64,000 nucleotides of DNA from Oceanirhabdus seepicola. Its GTDB lineage: Bacteria; Bacillota; Clostridia; Clostridiales; Clostridiaceae. Below, piece after piece: positions 9,452 to 18,425 of the stretch. The first letter of the stretch is position 1; every line of letters begins with the position of its first letter. Where the stretch lies: contig NZ_JAGSOJ010000002.1 in the NCBI RefSeq assembly GCF_023684385.1, positions 310,001-374,000 on the forward strand, read 5' to 3'. The notes below the pieces were generated by a model. The model made no database searches. It was not told where the DNA came from and worked only from the letters and a program-made list of their open reading frames with translations. The position numbers were made by a program, and so were the translations under genes.

Positions 9452-10324
9452 ATGAAGAAAATAGGATTAAGAAATATTAAGACTGCATTGGCAGTTGTAA
9501 TATCTGTCGTCATTTTGAGAATTTTTAGTTCAGAAACTTACTTTTTTGCACCTATAGCTGCCATAATGACAATGCAGAATACTGTTTATAGTTCATTTAA
9601 GACTGGATTGAATAGAATGATTGGAACCACCATTGGAGCGGTTATCGCAATAATTGCTGTAGAATTATCCGTGAATGTCGTGGTTAATAGTATTCTCATA
9701 TTTGTGGGAATAATATTGGTGATATATCTGTGTAATGTTTTTAATTTCAAACAATCTGTAGGAATTGCATGTATAGTATTTTTGATGATAATACTTTATG
9801 CGGACAATATATCACCAATTGAGTACGGAATTAGTAGGTTATTAGAGACTTTCATGGGAATAATAATTGCTTTAGGAGTGAACTATGTGGTGTCTCCTAA
9901 TGAGTCTCAGAAGAGGGTGTATGAGTATTATGGTAAACTTAAGGAACAGGTTCATGAGATATTTCAGAATATCATATTAGATGGAGAGAACCCTAAACTG
10001 TTTTTATTAAGAGATGATATATCAAAGTTCAAAACAATATTTAGCTCATATCAATTTGAACATATGGATGATAATAAATATGAAGAAGAGCTTGAATTAA
10101 TCAATAATAGAATAAAGCTCCTTAGGGAGGCAAATGTACACCTTAAATTATTATATGACATGAGAGATAGTTGCTGTCTTAGCACAGCTAATTATGCAAA
10201 ACTTGAACAACATGATTATGAGATAAATCTGAAGAAGAGTGCTGTGCTTCCAATTGATGATCATGAGAACATAGTTTTTAACTTTCATGTAGATAAGATG
10301 ATAAATTTAATAAATAAATTATAA
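9452..10324 (+). CDS. Aromatic acid exporter (ArAE/FUSC-like) family protein
   Basis: 290-residue membrane protein. The first half has about five to six hydrophobic segments with the ArAE_1 pattern (FFAPIAAIMTMQNTVYSSFKTGLNR, then an IGAVIAII helix). The second half (from about residue 150) is cytoplasmic and helical, matching the ArAE_1 C-terminal domain. Export of aromatic or other organic acids is the family assignment only. The 11-bp gap to the nitroreductase suggests an operon. Confidence 0.88.
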   Translation: MKKIGLRNIKTALAVVISVVILRIFSSETYFFAPIAAIMTMQNTVYSSFKTGLNRMIGTTIGAVIAIIAVELSVNVVVNSILIFVGIILVIYLCNVFNFKQSVGIACIVFLMIILYADNISPIEYGISRLLETFMGIIIALGVNYVVSPNESQKRVYEYYGKLKEQVHEIFQNIILDGENPKLFLLRDDISKFKTIFSSYQFEHMDDNKYEEELELINNRIKLLREANVHLKLLYDMRDSCCLSTANYAKLEQHDYEINLKKSAVLPIDDHENIVFNFHVDKMINLINKL

Positions 10325-10361
10325 GGTACATGAAAAAAATAAACCTAAATATAAAAATAGT

Positions 10362-10400
10362 AAGGACTAACACATGAATTAATTTTAAGTGTTAGTCCTT
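10362..10400. terminator. Bidirectional hairpin between convergent genes
   Basis: AAGGACTAACAC and GTGTTAGTCCTT form a perfect 12-bp stem between the plus-strand ArAE gene and the minus-strand binding-protein gene. No strong T run is seen on either side. Confidence 0.6.
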
Positions 10401-10481
10401 AGGCTATTGAAATTTTCGAGATGGAAAAGAGAGGGGAAACAATATTTTTGGATTTTATTAATTTGTTTTAATAAGTTTCAT

Positions 10482-11468
10482 TTATTTAGAAGATTCATTT
10501 TCCATTTCTTCTTTAAATTCATCAGGGTGAATAATTCTAGCTAATATTTCAATCCCATCAGTTATTCTAGGGCCTTGACGAGATATAACAGCATCATCTA
10601 TAACATATAATTTTTTATTCTTCACAGCTCTTAAATCTTTATAACCATTTCGTTCTAGTACTTGTGCTATAAGTTTTTTAGGTGCGATTATGATATCGGG
10701 ATCACTTTCAATTAGCTTTTCTAAACTGTAGTTCCAGCCTGTAATGTTATCAGCTGCATTTATAGCTCCTGCAGCATTAATCATCTGAGATATATATGTA
10801 TCTTTTCCAGCACTATAGCCGAAATCTACTATAAAATGTACTCGTGGTTTATTGGATTTACTTACTTTTGATGAAATATCCCCTATTTTTGTTTTCATTT
10901 CATTTATTAAATCTTCACTTTCTTTTTCAGAATTTAAAACATAACCAATCTTTTCTATACAAGTATAAGTACCTTCTATGGATTCATCCTCATTAATCAC
11001 CATATAAGGTAACTTTAACTCATCTAATTTTGATAAGGTTTTTTCAGAAGCTAAAGATGACATGATTATAATATCAGGGGTTAATTCAACTATTTTATCA
11101 ATATTTGGATTATAAAAATCCCCTATACTTTCAATTCCTAATATACTCTCCGGAAAGTCACATAGAGCTGTGCGACCAACTAAAAGGTTTTCTTTGCCTA
11201 GAGCATATATTATCTCGCTAATGTTAGGTGCTAATGAGATTACTTTTTCAGGTTCATCTACTATAGTAACCTTTCTGTCTAGGGAATCAACTATTCTTAT
11301 AGGATACTTTTGCTCAGCTTGTTCTTTATTGTTATTCTTCTTCTCATTTGATGAATTATTAGATGAATTATTAGAAGGTTTTTTTTGGTCTTCCTTAATA
11401 CATCCCAAGAATGAGAGGGTGAATATTAATAGAAGTGAAAATATGATATTTCTCTTTAAATGTTTCAT
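10482..11468 (-). CDS. ABC-transporter substrate-binding lipoprotein (BtuF/FepB fold)
   Basis: 329 residues. The N-terminus is a lipoprotein signal with lipobox LSFLGC, followed by a Lys/Asn/Ser-rich linker to about residue 60, then a periplasmic-binding domain of the PF01497 type (RIVDSLDRKVTI, KVISLAPNISEIIYALG, SIGDFYNPNIDKIVELTPDIII). This class binds cobalamin, haem or ferric siderophores; the sequence best recalls cobalamin-type BtuF, but no transporter genes adjoin it and no B12 riboswitch is visible upstream, so the ligand is open. ATG 11468 is chosen because GGAGGG precedes it by about 5 nt; the ATG at 11486 lies upstream of that RBS. Confidence 0.88.
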   Translation of the reverse strand: MKHLKRNIIFSLLLIFTLSFLGCIKEDQKKPSNNSSNNSSNEKKNNNKEQAEQKYPIRIVDSLDRKVTIVDEPEKVISLAPNISEIIYALGKENLLVGRTALCDFPESILGIESIGDFYNPNIDKIVELTPDIIIMSSLASEKTLSKLDELKLPYMVINEDESIEGTYTCIEKIGYVLNSEKESEDLINEMKTKIGDISSKVSKSNKPRVHFIVDFGYSAGKDTYISQMINAAGAINAADNITGWNYSLEKLIESDPDIIIAPKKLIAQVLERNGYKDLRAVKNKKLYVIDDAVISRQGPRITDGIEILARIIHPDEFKEEMENESSK

Positions 11469-11507
11469 AAGTCCCTCCATTTTCAATATGCTTCATATTA
11501 TGAAAAT

Positions 11508-11598
11508 TGCTTATAGGCAAGGAAAAAGTCATCGATAATCACATTGGAAACCCTATGGAAAACCTCATTTATCCTTTTTAATAAACAACCTATAAGCA
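11508..11598. other. Candidate structured leader, closed by a 10-bp inverted repeat
   Basis: TGCTTATAGG (11508-11517) and CCTATAAGCA (11589-11598) are perfect complements 71 nt apart, with an inner AAGG/CCTT match. The segment lies upstream of the minus-strand binding-protein gene, so it could be the stem of a cis-regulatory RNA. I do not recognise it as a cobalamin, c-di-GMP, TPP or SAM class. The rest of the 11,487-11,811 gap is AT-rich promoter DNA. Confidence 0.35.
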
Positions 11599-11811
11599 GT
11601 ATGTCTGAGTGGTTAATACATAGTTATTATTTCATAAACAAGAAAAAATAATACAAAAAAAATTAATTTTATTATATTGTATTGTTAGATATAATTATCG
11701 TATACTTTTAAAGTATTCAAGGCGTATGAAAATAAATAACAAATAAAATAACATTAAATTAGGGGATTAGTAAAACAATTAGTAATTTTATAATAAGGAG
11801 TGGTGTTTTAA

Positions 11812-12495
11812 ATGAAGGAAAGTATCCTTATTTGTGATGATGATAGGAATATTTTGGAAGTATTGAGATCTTACTTTGAAAAAGATAAATTTGAGGTATA
11901 TACTGCAAATAACGGAACAGATGGATTAATGCTTTTTATGGAGAATAAACCTAGCATAGTTATTCTTGACCTTATGATGCCAGGGATTGGTGGAGAAGAC
12001 TTATGCTGTAGAATTAGAGAAATTGCTGATACTCCTATAATAATGTTAACAGCTAAAATAGAAGAGGAGAATATACTTGAAGGATTTGAAATTGGAGCAG
12101 ATGATTATGTTACAAAACCTTTCAGTCCTAGGCAAGTGGTGGCAAGAGTAAAAGCTATTTTAAAGAGAACTAAGAAAAATGATAATATATTATCCAGTGA
12201 TGATGGAAATATAATTTTGAATAAAGACTCAAAAACATTGAATATAAGAGGAAAAGATATGAATGTGACGGCAATAGAATATAAATTGTTGTGTAGTCTT
12301 TTAGAAAATCAAAATAAGGTGTACACAAGAGATGAACTAATGGATATTGCAATGGGTCTTCAGGTAGATAGATATGATAGAGTTATTGATACACATATCA
12401 AGAATTTGAGAAAGAAGATTGAATGTGATAATAAACATCCCAAATATATCAAAACCGTACATGGTATTGGATATAAGTTTGGAGGGAAATCATGA
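11812..12495 (+). CDS. Response regulator, OmpR/PhoB family
   Basis: 227 residues: receiver domain (1-118) with acidic pocket CDDD, phosphoacceptor D53 (ILDLMMPG) and K102 (TKPF), then a winged-helix Trans_reg_C domain ending in KTVHGIGYKF. It should bind DNA when phosphorylated by the kinase encoded next, whose ATG overlaps its stop by 4 bp (ATGA). RBS AAGGAG precedes the ATG. The targets are unknown; the CcdA/TlpA genes lie downstream of the pair but behind a terminator. Confidence 0.95.
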   Translation: MKESILICDDDRNILEVLRSYFEKDKFEVYTANNGTDGLMLFMENKPSIVILDLMMPGIGGEDLCCRIREIADTPIIMLTAKIEEENILEGFEIGADDYVTKPFSPRQVVARVKAILKRTKKNDNILSSDDGNIILNKDSKTLNIRGKDMNVTAIEYKLLCSLLENQNKVYTRDELMDIAMGLQVDRYDRVIDTHIKNLRKKIECDNKHPKYIKTVHGIGYKFGGKS

Positions 12496-13871
12496 AGATT
12501 TCAATAAAAAAATACTGGATTTTTATAAATTCTATAATGATAATTGCAGCAATTGGTCTCACAGTATTTATAAGTAATGCATATCTGAAATCAAAGTTCA
12601 AGGATTATATGATAATGAACTCGGATAAGGAGGTTAGGAGCATTATTGAAGAGGTAGAAATGCAGTATGAAGGAAATGGGGGATGGAATAAAGAGTATTT
12701 GAAAAGTATTGCATTAAGATCCTTAAGTGATGGATACATAATAACCATAAAACAGGATTGTGGTAAGGTTATTTGGGATACAGAATCTTATGATGAGGGA
12801 CAATGTAAGATAATATTGGATGATATAGAGAGAGACATGCAAGGAGTGTTTAAGGATAGGGATGCGTCATATAAGAAAGAGACATACCCTGTGAATATTG
12901 AAGGGAAAAATGTTGGACTTGTTGAGATTGGGCGTGTAGGAAATTTTAGTTATGGCCAAAATGAACTTTGGTTCTTCAAATCTCTAAATTCAGCATTATT
13001 AGGCATTGGAATATTTCTTCTTTTCATACTAGGAAGCATAGTATATTATCTTTCTGTGAAGATAAGTAATAGCATAAAAGAGGTAACAAATGCAGCAGAG
13101 CGAGTAGCGGAAGGGGAGTTTAACACTCAGATAACTACGGAGAGCAATATTGTTGAGATAGAAACACTTAGAAATTCAATAAATAATATGGCTTACTCAT
13201 TAAAAGAGCAAGGAGAAGTGCAAAAGAGAATAACTGCTGATGCAGCACATGAACTAAGATCACCATTAGCAACACTTCAGAGTCATATTGAAGCTATGAT
13301 TGATGGAGTATGGGAACCATCAGTTAAACGGTTGGATGTATGTCATAAAGAGATTATGAGGTTGAAGAGATTAGTTGAGGATCTTTGGCGGTTGAGCAAA
13401 TATGAGAGTCAGAATATAGTTATTAACAAAAAGAAGACAAATATAAGTGAGCTAGTAAGAGATATAAAAAATGTGTACGTCTTGGATGATAATAACAATC
13501 AGGTATGGGATATAGAAGAAGATATATATTCAGTTGTTGATAAAGATAAATTACATCAAGCAATAGTGAATATTCTCCAGAATGCTCATAAATATGGAGA
13601 AGAAGGAGAAATACAAATTTCACTTAAAAGGAGAGACGGATACTTTGAACTTTCATTCATAGATCAGGGTCCAGGAATTGATGAAGAGGATCTACCATAT
13701 ATATTCAATAGGTTCTATAGAGGAGATAAAACAAGAGAAAGAAGTAAAGGGGGAGCAGGTATAGGGCTTACAATAGCTAAAAAATGTGTTGAAGTTAATG
13801 AGGGTGAAATTGTTGTTAATTCAAAAAAGAATAATGGAAGTGAATTTATTATAAAAATCCCTATTAAGTAA
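12492..13871 (+). CDS. Sensor histidine kinase
   Basis: 459 residues, partner of the preceding regulator. Membrane helix at about 9-30, an extracellular sensor region of about 130 residues, a second helix at about 165-188, HAMP, HisKA with H253 (AAHELRSP), and HATPase with NAHKYG, DQGPGI and GGAGIGLTIA boxes. The signal sensed is unknown. The first half of its terminator overlaps the last codons. Confidence 0.95.
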   Translation: MKISIKKYWIFINSIMIIAAIGLTVFISNAYLKSKFKDYMIMNSDKEVRSIIEEVEMQYEGNGGWNKEYLKSIALRSLSDGYIITIKQDCGKVIWDTESYDEGQCKIILDDIERDMQGVFKDRDASYKKETYPVNIEGKNVGLVEIGRVGNFSYGQNELWFFKSLNSALLGIGIFLLFILGSIVYYLSVKISNSIKEVTNAAERVAEGEFNTQITTESNIVEIETLRNSINNMAYSLKEQGEVQKRITADAAHELRSPLATLQSHIEAMIDGVWEPSVKRLDVCHKEIMRLKRLVEDLWRLSKYESQNIVINKKKTNISELVRDIKNVYVLDDNNNQVWDIEEDIYSVVDKDKLHQAIVNILQNAHKYGEEGEIQISLKRRDGYFELSFIDQGPGIDEEDLPYIFNRFYRGDKTRERSKGGAGIGLTIAKKCVEVNEGEIVVNSKKNNGSEFIIKIPIK

Positions 13872-13899
13872 TTAATATTATTTAATAGGGACTTTTTTT
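13859..13899 (+). terminator. Terminator overlapping the kinase stop codon
   Basis: CCCTATTAA (13859-13867, spanning the end of the coding sequence) pairs with TTAATAGGG (13882-13890), followed by seven Ts. Confidence 0.8.
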
Positions 13900-13957
13900 G
13901 CTTCTTCATATAAATCACAAATTATATATATATAATGTAATCAAAGGAGGCATGAAT

Positions 13958-14644
13958 ATGAAAGATGTAAACATATTTTTAGCATTTTCAGCAGGGGTAT
14001 TATCATTCTTATCACCTTGTGCTCTTTCGTTAATGCCCGGTTATTTAGGATATTTAATGGGATTGAATAAAGATGAAGGAAAGGATATAAATAAAAAAAG
14101 TATTATGGTAAAGGCATTTCTATTTGTTATAGGATTCACATTGGTATTTACTCTTATGGGGTTGACTATAACTTCTATAGGTAGGTTCTTAGTATTTAAT
14201 AAAAAGGTATTAACACAGGTTGGAGGAGTATTTGTAATAATACTTGGTATACAGACCATGGGAATATCTAGACTGAAGGTTTTTAAGAAAGAAAAAAAAG
14301 CAATTAAGATAAATTTTAGAAAAAGGGAATTCGGACCATTCATATTAGGGGTTGCTTTTGCAGCTGGTTGGACTCCATGCATAAGTGTTATAAGTTCATC
14401 AATTGCAATATATGCAAGTAATGCAGAAAGTTTCACAAAAGGAGTAATTCTATTAATATTTTACTCAATAGGTTTAGCAGTGCCATTTTTACTATCGGCA
14501 CTATTATTAACAAGAGCTCAAGAAAAATTTATTTTAATGAAGAAATATTCAAAAGGTATCAGTATAGTTAGTGGAATTCTACTAATAATCATGGGATTAC
14601 TACTATTCTTTGATAAGTTTGAACAAATAAATAGTATATTTTAG
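13958..14644 (+). CDS. CcdA/DsbD-like thiol-disulfide transmembrane protein
   Basis: 228 residues with six hydrophobic segments. It carries the two conserved membrane cysteines of the family, in LSFLSPCALSLMPGYLGYL and AAGWTPCIS. It passes electrons from cytoplasmic thioredoxin to extracytoplasmic thiol proteins, most likely the TlpA-like protein encoded 16 bp downstream. ATG 13958 is chosen because AAAGGAGG ends 7 nt upstream; the ATG at 13952 is too close to it. Confidence 0.92.
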   Translation: MKDVNIFLAFSAGVLSFLSPCALSLMPGYLGYLMGLNKDEGKDINKKSIMVKAFLFVIGFTLVFTLMGLTITSIGRFLVFNKKVLTQVGGVFVIILGIQTMGISRLKVFKKEKKAIKINFRKREFGPFILGVAFAAGWTPCISVISSSIAIYASNAESFTKGVILLIFYSIGLAVPFLLSALLLTRAQEKFILMKKYSKGISIVSGILLIIMGLLLFFDKFEQINSIF

Positions 14645-14660
14645 TATAGGAGTGAAAGCT

Positions 14661-15335
14661 ATGAATAAAAAGATTATATACGGAATAATTGGTATAGGGA
14701 TTATTGGTGGATTATTCTTAATGAAGAAGGCTGTTGATGACTATAACATGAATGCTGAGGCTCAGAGCTATGAAGTGAAGCTGGACTCAAAGAATAAAGA
14801 GGAAAAGAACAAAGAAGAAATAAATAAAGATAACATGGAAGAAGAGAGTAAGAAAGAAGAAAATATAAAACAAAAAGAAAATATAAAGAAAGAAGATACA
14901 TCTAAGGAAAAGGTTGAATATAATCAGGATATAAACTTTACTCTTCAAGATCTTAATGGAAATGAAGTTAGTATTAGCGATTTCCAAGGAAAGAAAGTAT
15001 TCATAAATTTCTGGGCTACATGGTGTCCTAACTGTAAAGTAGAGATGCCTCATATGCAGACAATCTGGGAAGAGTTTGGGGAAGAGGTAGTAGTGGTAGC
15101 AGTGGATATTGGAGAATCAAAGGAGACAGTTAAGAAATACATTGATAAAGCGGGATATAAATTTAAGGTATTACTAGACGAGAAAAATGATATAGCTGGA
15201 AAATTTGGAATAACAGCTGTTCCAACATCTATATTGTTAGATGAGAATGGAAACTTAATATATGGTGTAAGAGGAGCAATGACATATGAGAGCATGGTTA
15301 AATTTGTAAAGGGGGAACTGAGGAACAGTAATTAA
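14661..15335 (+). CDS. Membrane-anchored TlpA/ResA-like thioredoxin
   Basis: 224 residues: an N-terminal membrane anchor (about 4-22), a long Lys/Glu-rich spacer (about 35-88), then a thioredoxin fold with the active site WCPNC (C122, C125) and the cis-Pro loop VPTS. Extracytoplasmic thiol reductase, expected to receive electrons from the CcdA-like protein encoded just upstream. The start ATG 14661 has TAGGAG at about 9 nt; the in-frame GTG at 14652 overlaps that RBS. The charged spacer is unusually long and may span part of the wall. Confidence 0.92.
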   Translation: MNKKIIYGIIGIGIIGGLFLMKKAVDDYNMNAEAQSYEVKLDSKNKEEKNKEEINKDNMEEESKKEENIKQKENIKKEDTSKEKVEYNQDINFTLQDLNGNEVSISDFQGKKVFINFWATWCPNCKVEMPHMQTIWEEFGEEVVVVAVDIGESKETVKKYIDKAGYKFKVLLDEKNDIAGKFGITAVPTSILLDENGNLIYGVRGAMTYESMVKFVKGELRNSN

Positions 15336-15341
15336 TGGTAA

Positions 15342-15458
15342 AAGTTTAGTTATGATTTTAATAATGATACGAATATATTTTATTTAATAAATGATGCAGA
15401 TGAGAAGATGTATAAGAGAAAAGCTTGTATGAAGAAGAACTTAAAGATATTAAAATAA
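15342..15458 (+). pseudogene. Possible relic of a diguanylate cyclase (GGDEF) C-terminus
   Basis: A short open stretch with no start reads ...YLINDADEKMYKRKACMKK..., resembling the ADxAMYxAK end of GGDEF domains. It begins right after the TlpA stop and ends in TAA just before a perfect hairpin. It could be chance, but the motif order and its place ahead of a terminator suggest the tail of a deleted gene. Confidence 0.3.
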
Positions 15459-15460
15459 TT

Positions 15461-15510
15461 TTAAATAAACTCAGCTACCAAATATGAAATTGGTAGCTGA
15501 GTTTATTTAA
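15461..15510. terminator. Perfect 21-bp inverted repeat, bidirectional terminator
   Basis: TTAAATAAACTCAGCTACC followed by AA (15461-15481) pairs fully with 15490-15510 around an 8-nt loop, with A-rich and T-rich outer ends. Confidence 0.85.
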
Positions 15511-15949
15511 TATGAAGTCAATAGAAGGGATGAGGAGGATTAGATAAGAGATTAATTTCATGAAAGTATTGTCGAACATATCAATGAAATAATATTATTA
15601 TAAAATCATACATCCCTTCTAGTGTTGTTAATATAATAACAATACTAATATTATAGTTGAAAACTAGAAAAAATAAAAGAGAAATGAGGAAAAATATAGA
15701 ATATACGACTTATGGACATTTAAAAGCATAGCTAGTGACACAAAAAATAAATAGAAGCTTTTCCAGAGTGGCGACATTGAAAAGCTTCTATTAAAGCACA
15801 TAAAATTCTACGAGTATATATCTCGCTTGTGCTTCATTAGTAGTATATACATAAGGGTAAATATTATACAGAATTATTAAGAAAAATATGAAATCGAATA
15901 TTGAACAGAAAAAGATAATAGGATGTATAAAGAAATAAGATGGAGCGTA
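15511..15949. other. Intergenic region upstream of the alpha-galactosidase
   Basis: About 440 bp, AT-rich, without a convincing gene. It holds one strong hairpin, AATAGAAGCTTTTC (15750-15763) with GAAAAGCTTCTATT (15779-15792). I see no riboswitch or clear catabolite-repression site. Confidence 0.6.
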
Positions 15950-18346
15950 ATGAAAATGATCTATGAGAATAATAAAGAGTTTCATCTCACTACAGATAAA
16001 ACAAGTTATATTATCAAGGTACTACCAAGTGGGCATATAACTAATCTTCATTATGGCAGGAAGATAAAGCATAGAGAAAATTTTGATTCACTTTACCAAA
16101 ATTTTAATACACCTGTTGGACTGGAGGTGAACTATAGTAAGTATATTGATGATTTTACACTTAACACAACAAAACTAGAATTATCAACATACGGTAAGGG
16201 TGACTTCAAAGAGCCATCAATACATATTGAGATGGAGAATGGCTCGAGGGTTAGCGATTTTATATATGAATCACATAAGATTTTTCAAGGGAAATATAAG
16301 ATAGAAGGATTGCCTCACACTTTTGAAAATACAACTGATCAGAAGGGGAAGAATAGGGACGAGGTTAATTCATTGGAGATAACTATGTATGATGAGAATA
16401 GTGATGTGTATGTTATTCTGCAATACTCAGTGTTCTATTATAAGGATGTTATAACAAGAAGCTGTAGAATAGTAAATGGAGAGAGGGGAATCATAAAGAT
16501 CCATAAAGCTATGAGTATGAACATTGATCTCACACATGAAGATTGCGAACTTATAACACTTGAGGGAAAGTGGATTAGAGAGAAGCATATACAGAAACAG
16601 GCTCTTTCAAAAGGGGTGTATTATTTAGATTCAAAACGAGGCGTTTCTGGGGCTGATCACAATCCATTCATGTCCATAAAGAAGAAAAATTCAGATGAAA
16701 ACAATGGAGAATGTTATGGATTTGCACTTATATATAGCGGTAATCACCAGGGGTTGGTGGAAGTGAATCCACATGAAATAATAAGGCTTCAGATGGGAAT
16801 AAATCCTTTTGATTTTAGCTGGACTCTACATAAAGAAGAGGGATTTCAAACCCCAGAAGTTATTATGACATTCTCTTATGAAGGTCTAAATAAATTATCT
16901 AGGAATTTTCACAACATAATAAATAACAATGTGATTCCACCCCAATGGCAACATAAGGAGAGGAGTATCATTTTTAATAGCTGGGAGGCTGTTGGATTTG
17001 ATTTTAATGAGAAGAAATTATTGAATCTTGCAAGAAATGCTAAGGAACTTGGTATGGAATTATTTGTTCTTGATGATGGGTGGTTCAGAGGTAGAAACGA
17101 TGATACAAGTAGTCTTGGAGATTGGATGGTTGATGATAAAAAGCTTCCAGGGGGGCTTACGCAATTATGTCATAGGATAAATGAAATAGGGTTACACTTC
17201 GGGTTATGGGTTGAACCAGAGATGATATCTGAGAAAAGTGAACGATACAGGAAACATCCAGAATGGGCAATAAAACTCCCAAATAGGGAACCCTCATTAG
17301 GGAGAAATCAGCTTATACTTGATATGACAAACCCTGAGGTGAGAGAGTATCTCTATAAAACTTTAAAGAGGATATTCTCATCTTCCAATATTAAATATGT
17401 GAAATGGGATATGAATAGGAGTGTAACGGATGTGTATTCAAACTATCTTGAGAGTTGGAAACAGATGGAGTTTCACCATAGGTATGTTCTTGGAGTGTAC
17501 GAGCTTATAGGAAGAATAACCAAGGAGTTTCCACATATACTCTTTGAGAGTTGTGCTAGTGGAGGGAATAGATATGATCTTGGGATGCTCTACTATATGC
17601 CTCAGACTTGGGCAAGTGATAATACAGATGCTGGGGAAAGGATGAACATACAGTATGGAGCATCATTGTTGTATCCTCAAAGCACATTAGGTGCTCATGT
17701 TGGTTCAAATCCATCTCTTCAAACACTGAGAAATAACTCTATAGAGAGTAGATTCAATGTGGCCGCATTTGGAATTCTAGGGTATGAACTAGATATAACC
17801 AAGATATCAAATTTTGAGGGGAAGGTAATTAAAAAGCAGATTGAATTCTACAAGAAACATAGAAAACTATTTCAGTTTGGTGAATTTTATAGGATTAAAT
17901 CGCCATTTAAGTCTAATCAATCAATTTTGATGGTTGTATCAGAGGATAAGAATGAGGGGATGATTGGTTATTATCAAAAATTACAGGAGAGTAATATGAC
18001 ACTTGAAACTATAAAACTCAAAGGGCTAAAAGAAGATAATCAATATAATCTTTACACAAGAGAGCAGTTTATGAATATTGAACAGTTCGGGGAACTCATA
18101 AATGAATTTGTGCCTTTTGAGGTACGTACCAATGGGCTTAAAGGGTTAGTTCATAAGATTGTAAGTGATAACTATCTATTCAAAGGAGAAAACCAGCGGA
18201 TTGAGGCATATGGAGATGAGCTTATGTATGCTGGGTTTAAACCATACCCTCAGTTCAATGGGGGAGGATATAATGAGAAGGTTAGATATATAGGGGATTT
18301 TGGTTCAAGGATATACTACATAAGAACAAATAGGACATCTAAATAG
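15950..18346 (+). CDS. Alpha-galactosidase, GH36 family
   Basis: Hydrolyses terminal alpha-1,6-galactosides (raffinose-type sugars). About 798 residues, cytoplasmic (no signal peptide): an N-terminal beta-supersandwich, the catalytic barrel (about 330-650) and a C-terminal beta domain. Visible signatures are FVLDDGWF, WVEPEM, the nucleophile D487 in KWDMNRS and the acid/base D557 in WASDNTDAGERM, plus ESCASGGNRYD. ATG 15950 is taken since GGAG lies 4 nt upstream; ATG 15956 with 10-nt spacing is equally possible, while an earlier ATG at 15923 lacks an RBS. No sugar transporter or regulator adjoins it. Confidence 0.95.
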   Translation: MKMIYENNKEFHLTTDKTSYIIKVLPSGHITNLHYGRKIKHRENFDSLYQNFNTPVGLEVNYSKYIDDFTLNTTKLELSTYGKGDFKEPSIHIEMENGSRVSDFIYESHKIFQGKYKIEGLPHTFENTTDQKGKNRDEVNSLEITMYDENSDVYVILQYSVFYYKDVITRSCRIVNGERGIIKIHKAMSMNIDLTHEDCELITLEGKWIREKHIQKQALSKGVYYLDSKRGVSGADHNPFMSIKKKNSDENNGECYGFALIYSGNHQGLVEVNPHEIIRLQMGINPFDFSWTLHKEEGFQTPEVIMTFSYEGLNKLSRNFHNIINNNVIPPQWQHKERSIIFNSWEAVGFDFNEKKLLNLARNAKELGMELFVLDDGWFRGRNDDTSSLGDWMVDDKKLPGGLTQLCHRINEIGLHFGLWVEPEMISEKSERYRKHPEWAIKLPNREPSLGRNQLILDMTNPEVREYLYKTLKRIFSSSNIKYVKWDMNRSVTDVYSNYLESWKQMEFHHRYVLGVYELIGRITKEFPHILFESCASGGNRYDLGMLYYMPQTWASDNTDAGERMNIQYGASLLYPQSTLGAHVGSNPSLQTLRNNSIESRFNVAAFGILGYELDITKISNFEGKVIKKQIEFYKKHRKLFQFGEFYRIKSPFKSNQSILMVVSEDKNEGMIGYYQKLQESNMTLETIKLKGLKEDNQYNLYTREQFMNIEQFGELINEFVPFEVRTNGLKGLVHKIVSDNYLFKGENQRIEAYGDELMYAGFKPYPQFNGGGYNEKVRYIGDFGSRIYYIRTNRTSK

Positions 18347-18425
18347 AATCTTATTGTATTAATTTTCAAATATAGTATAATATTGTATAGTGAATTCATA
18401 AATGATAGAATTTAGGGGGGAGCTT

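Noticed and set aside
11487..11811. Cobalamin riboswitch upstream of the BtuF-like gene
   Set aside because: No GCCACTG box or other conserved B12 element is present on either strand.
14701..15053. Long minus-strand reading frames in the TlpA-like gene
   Set aside because: They mirror the Lys/Glu-rich spacer of the plus-strand gene, give improbable Leu/Phe-rich products and lack RBSs.
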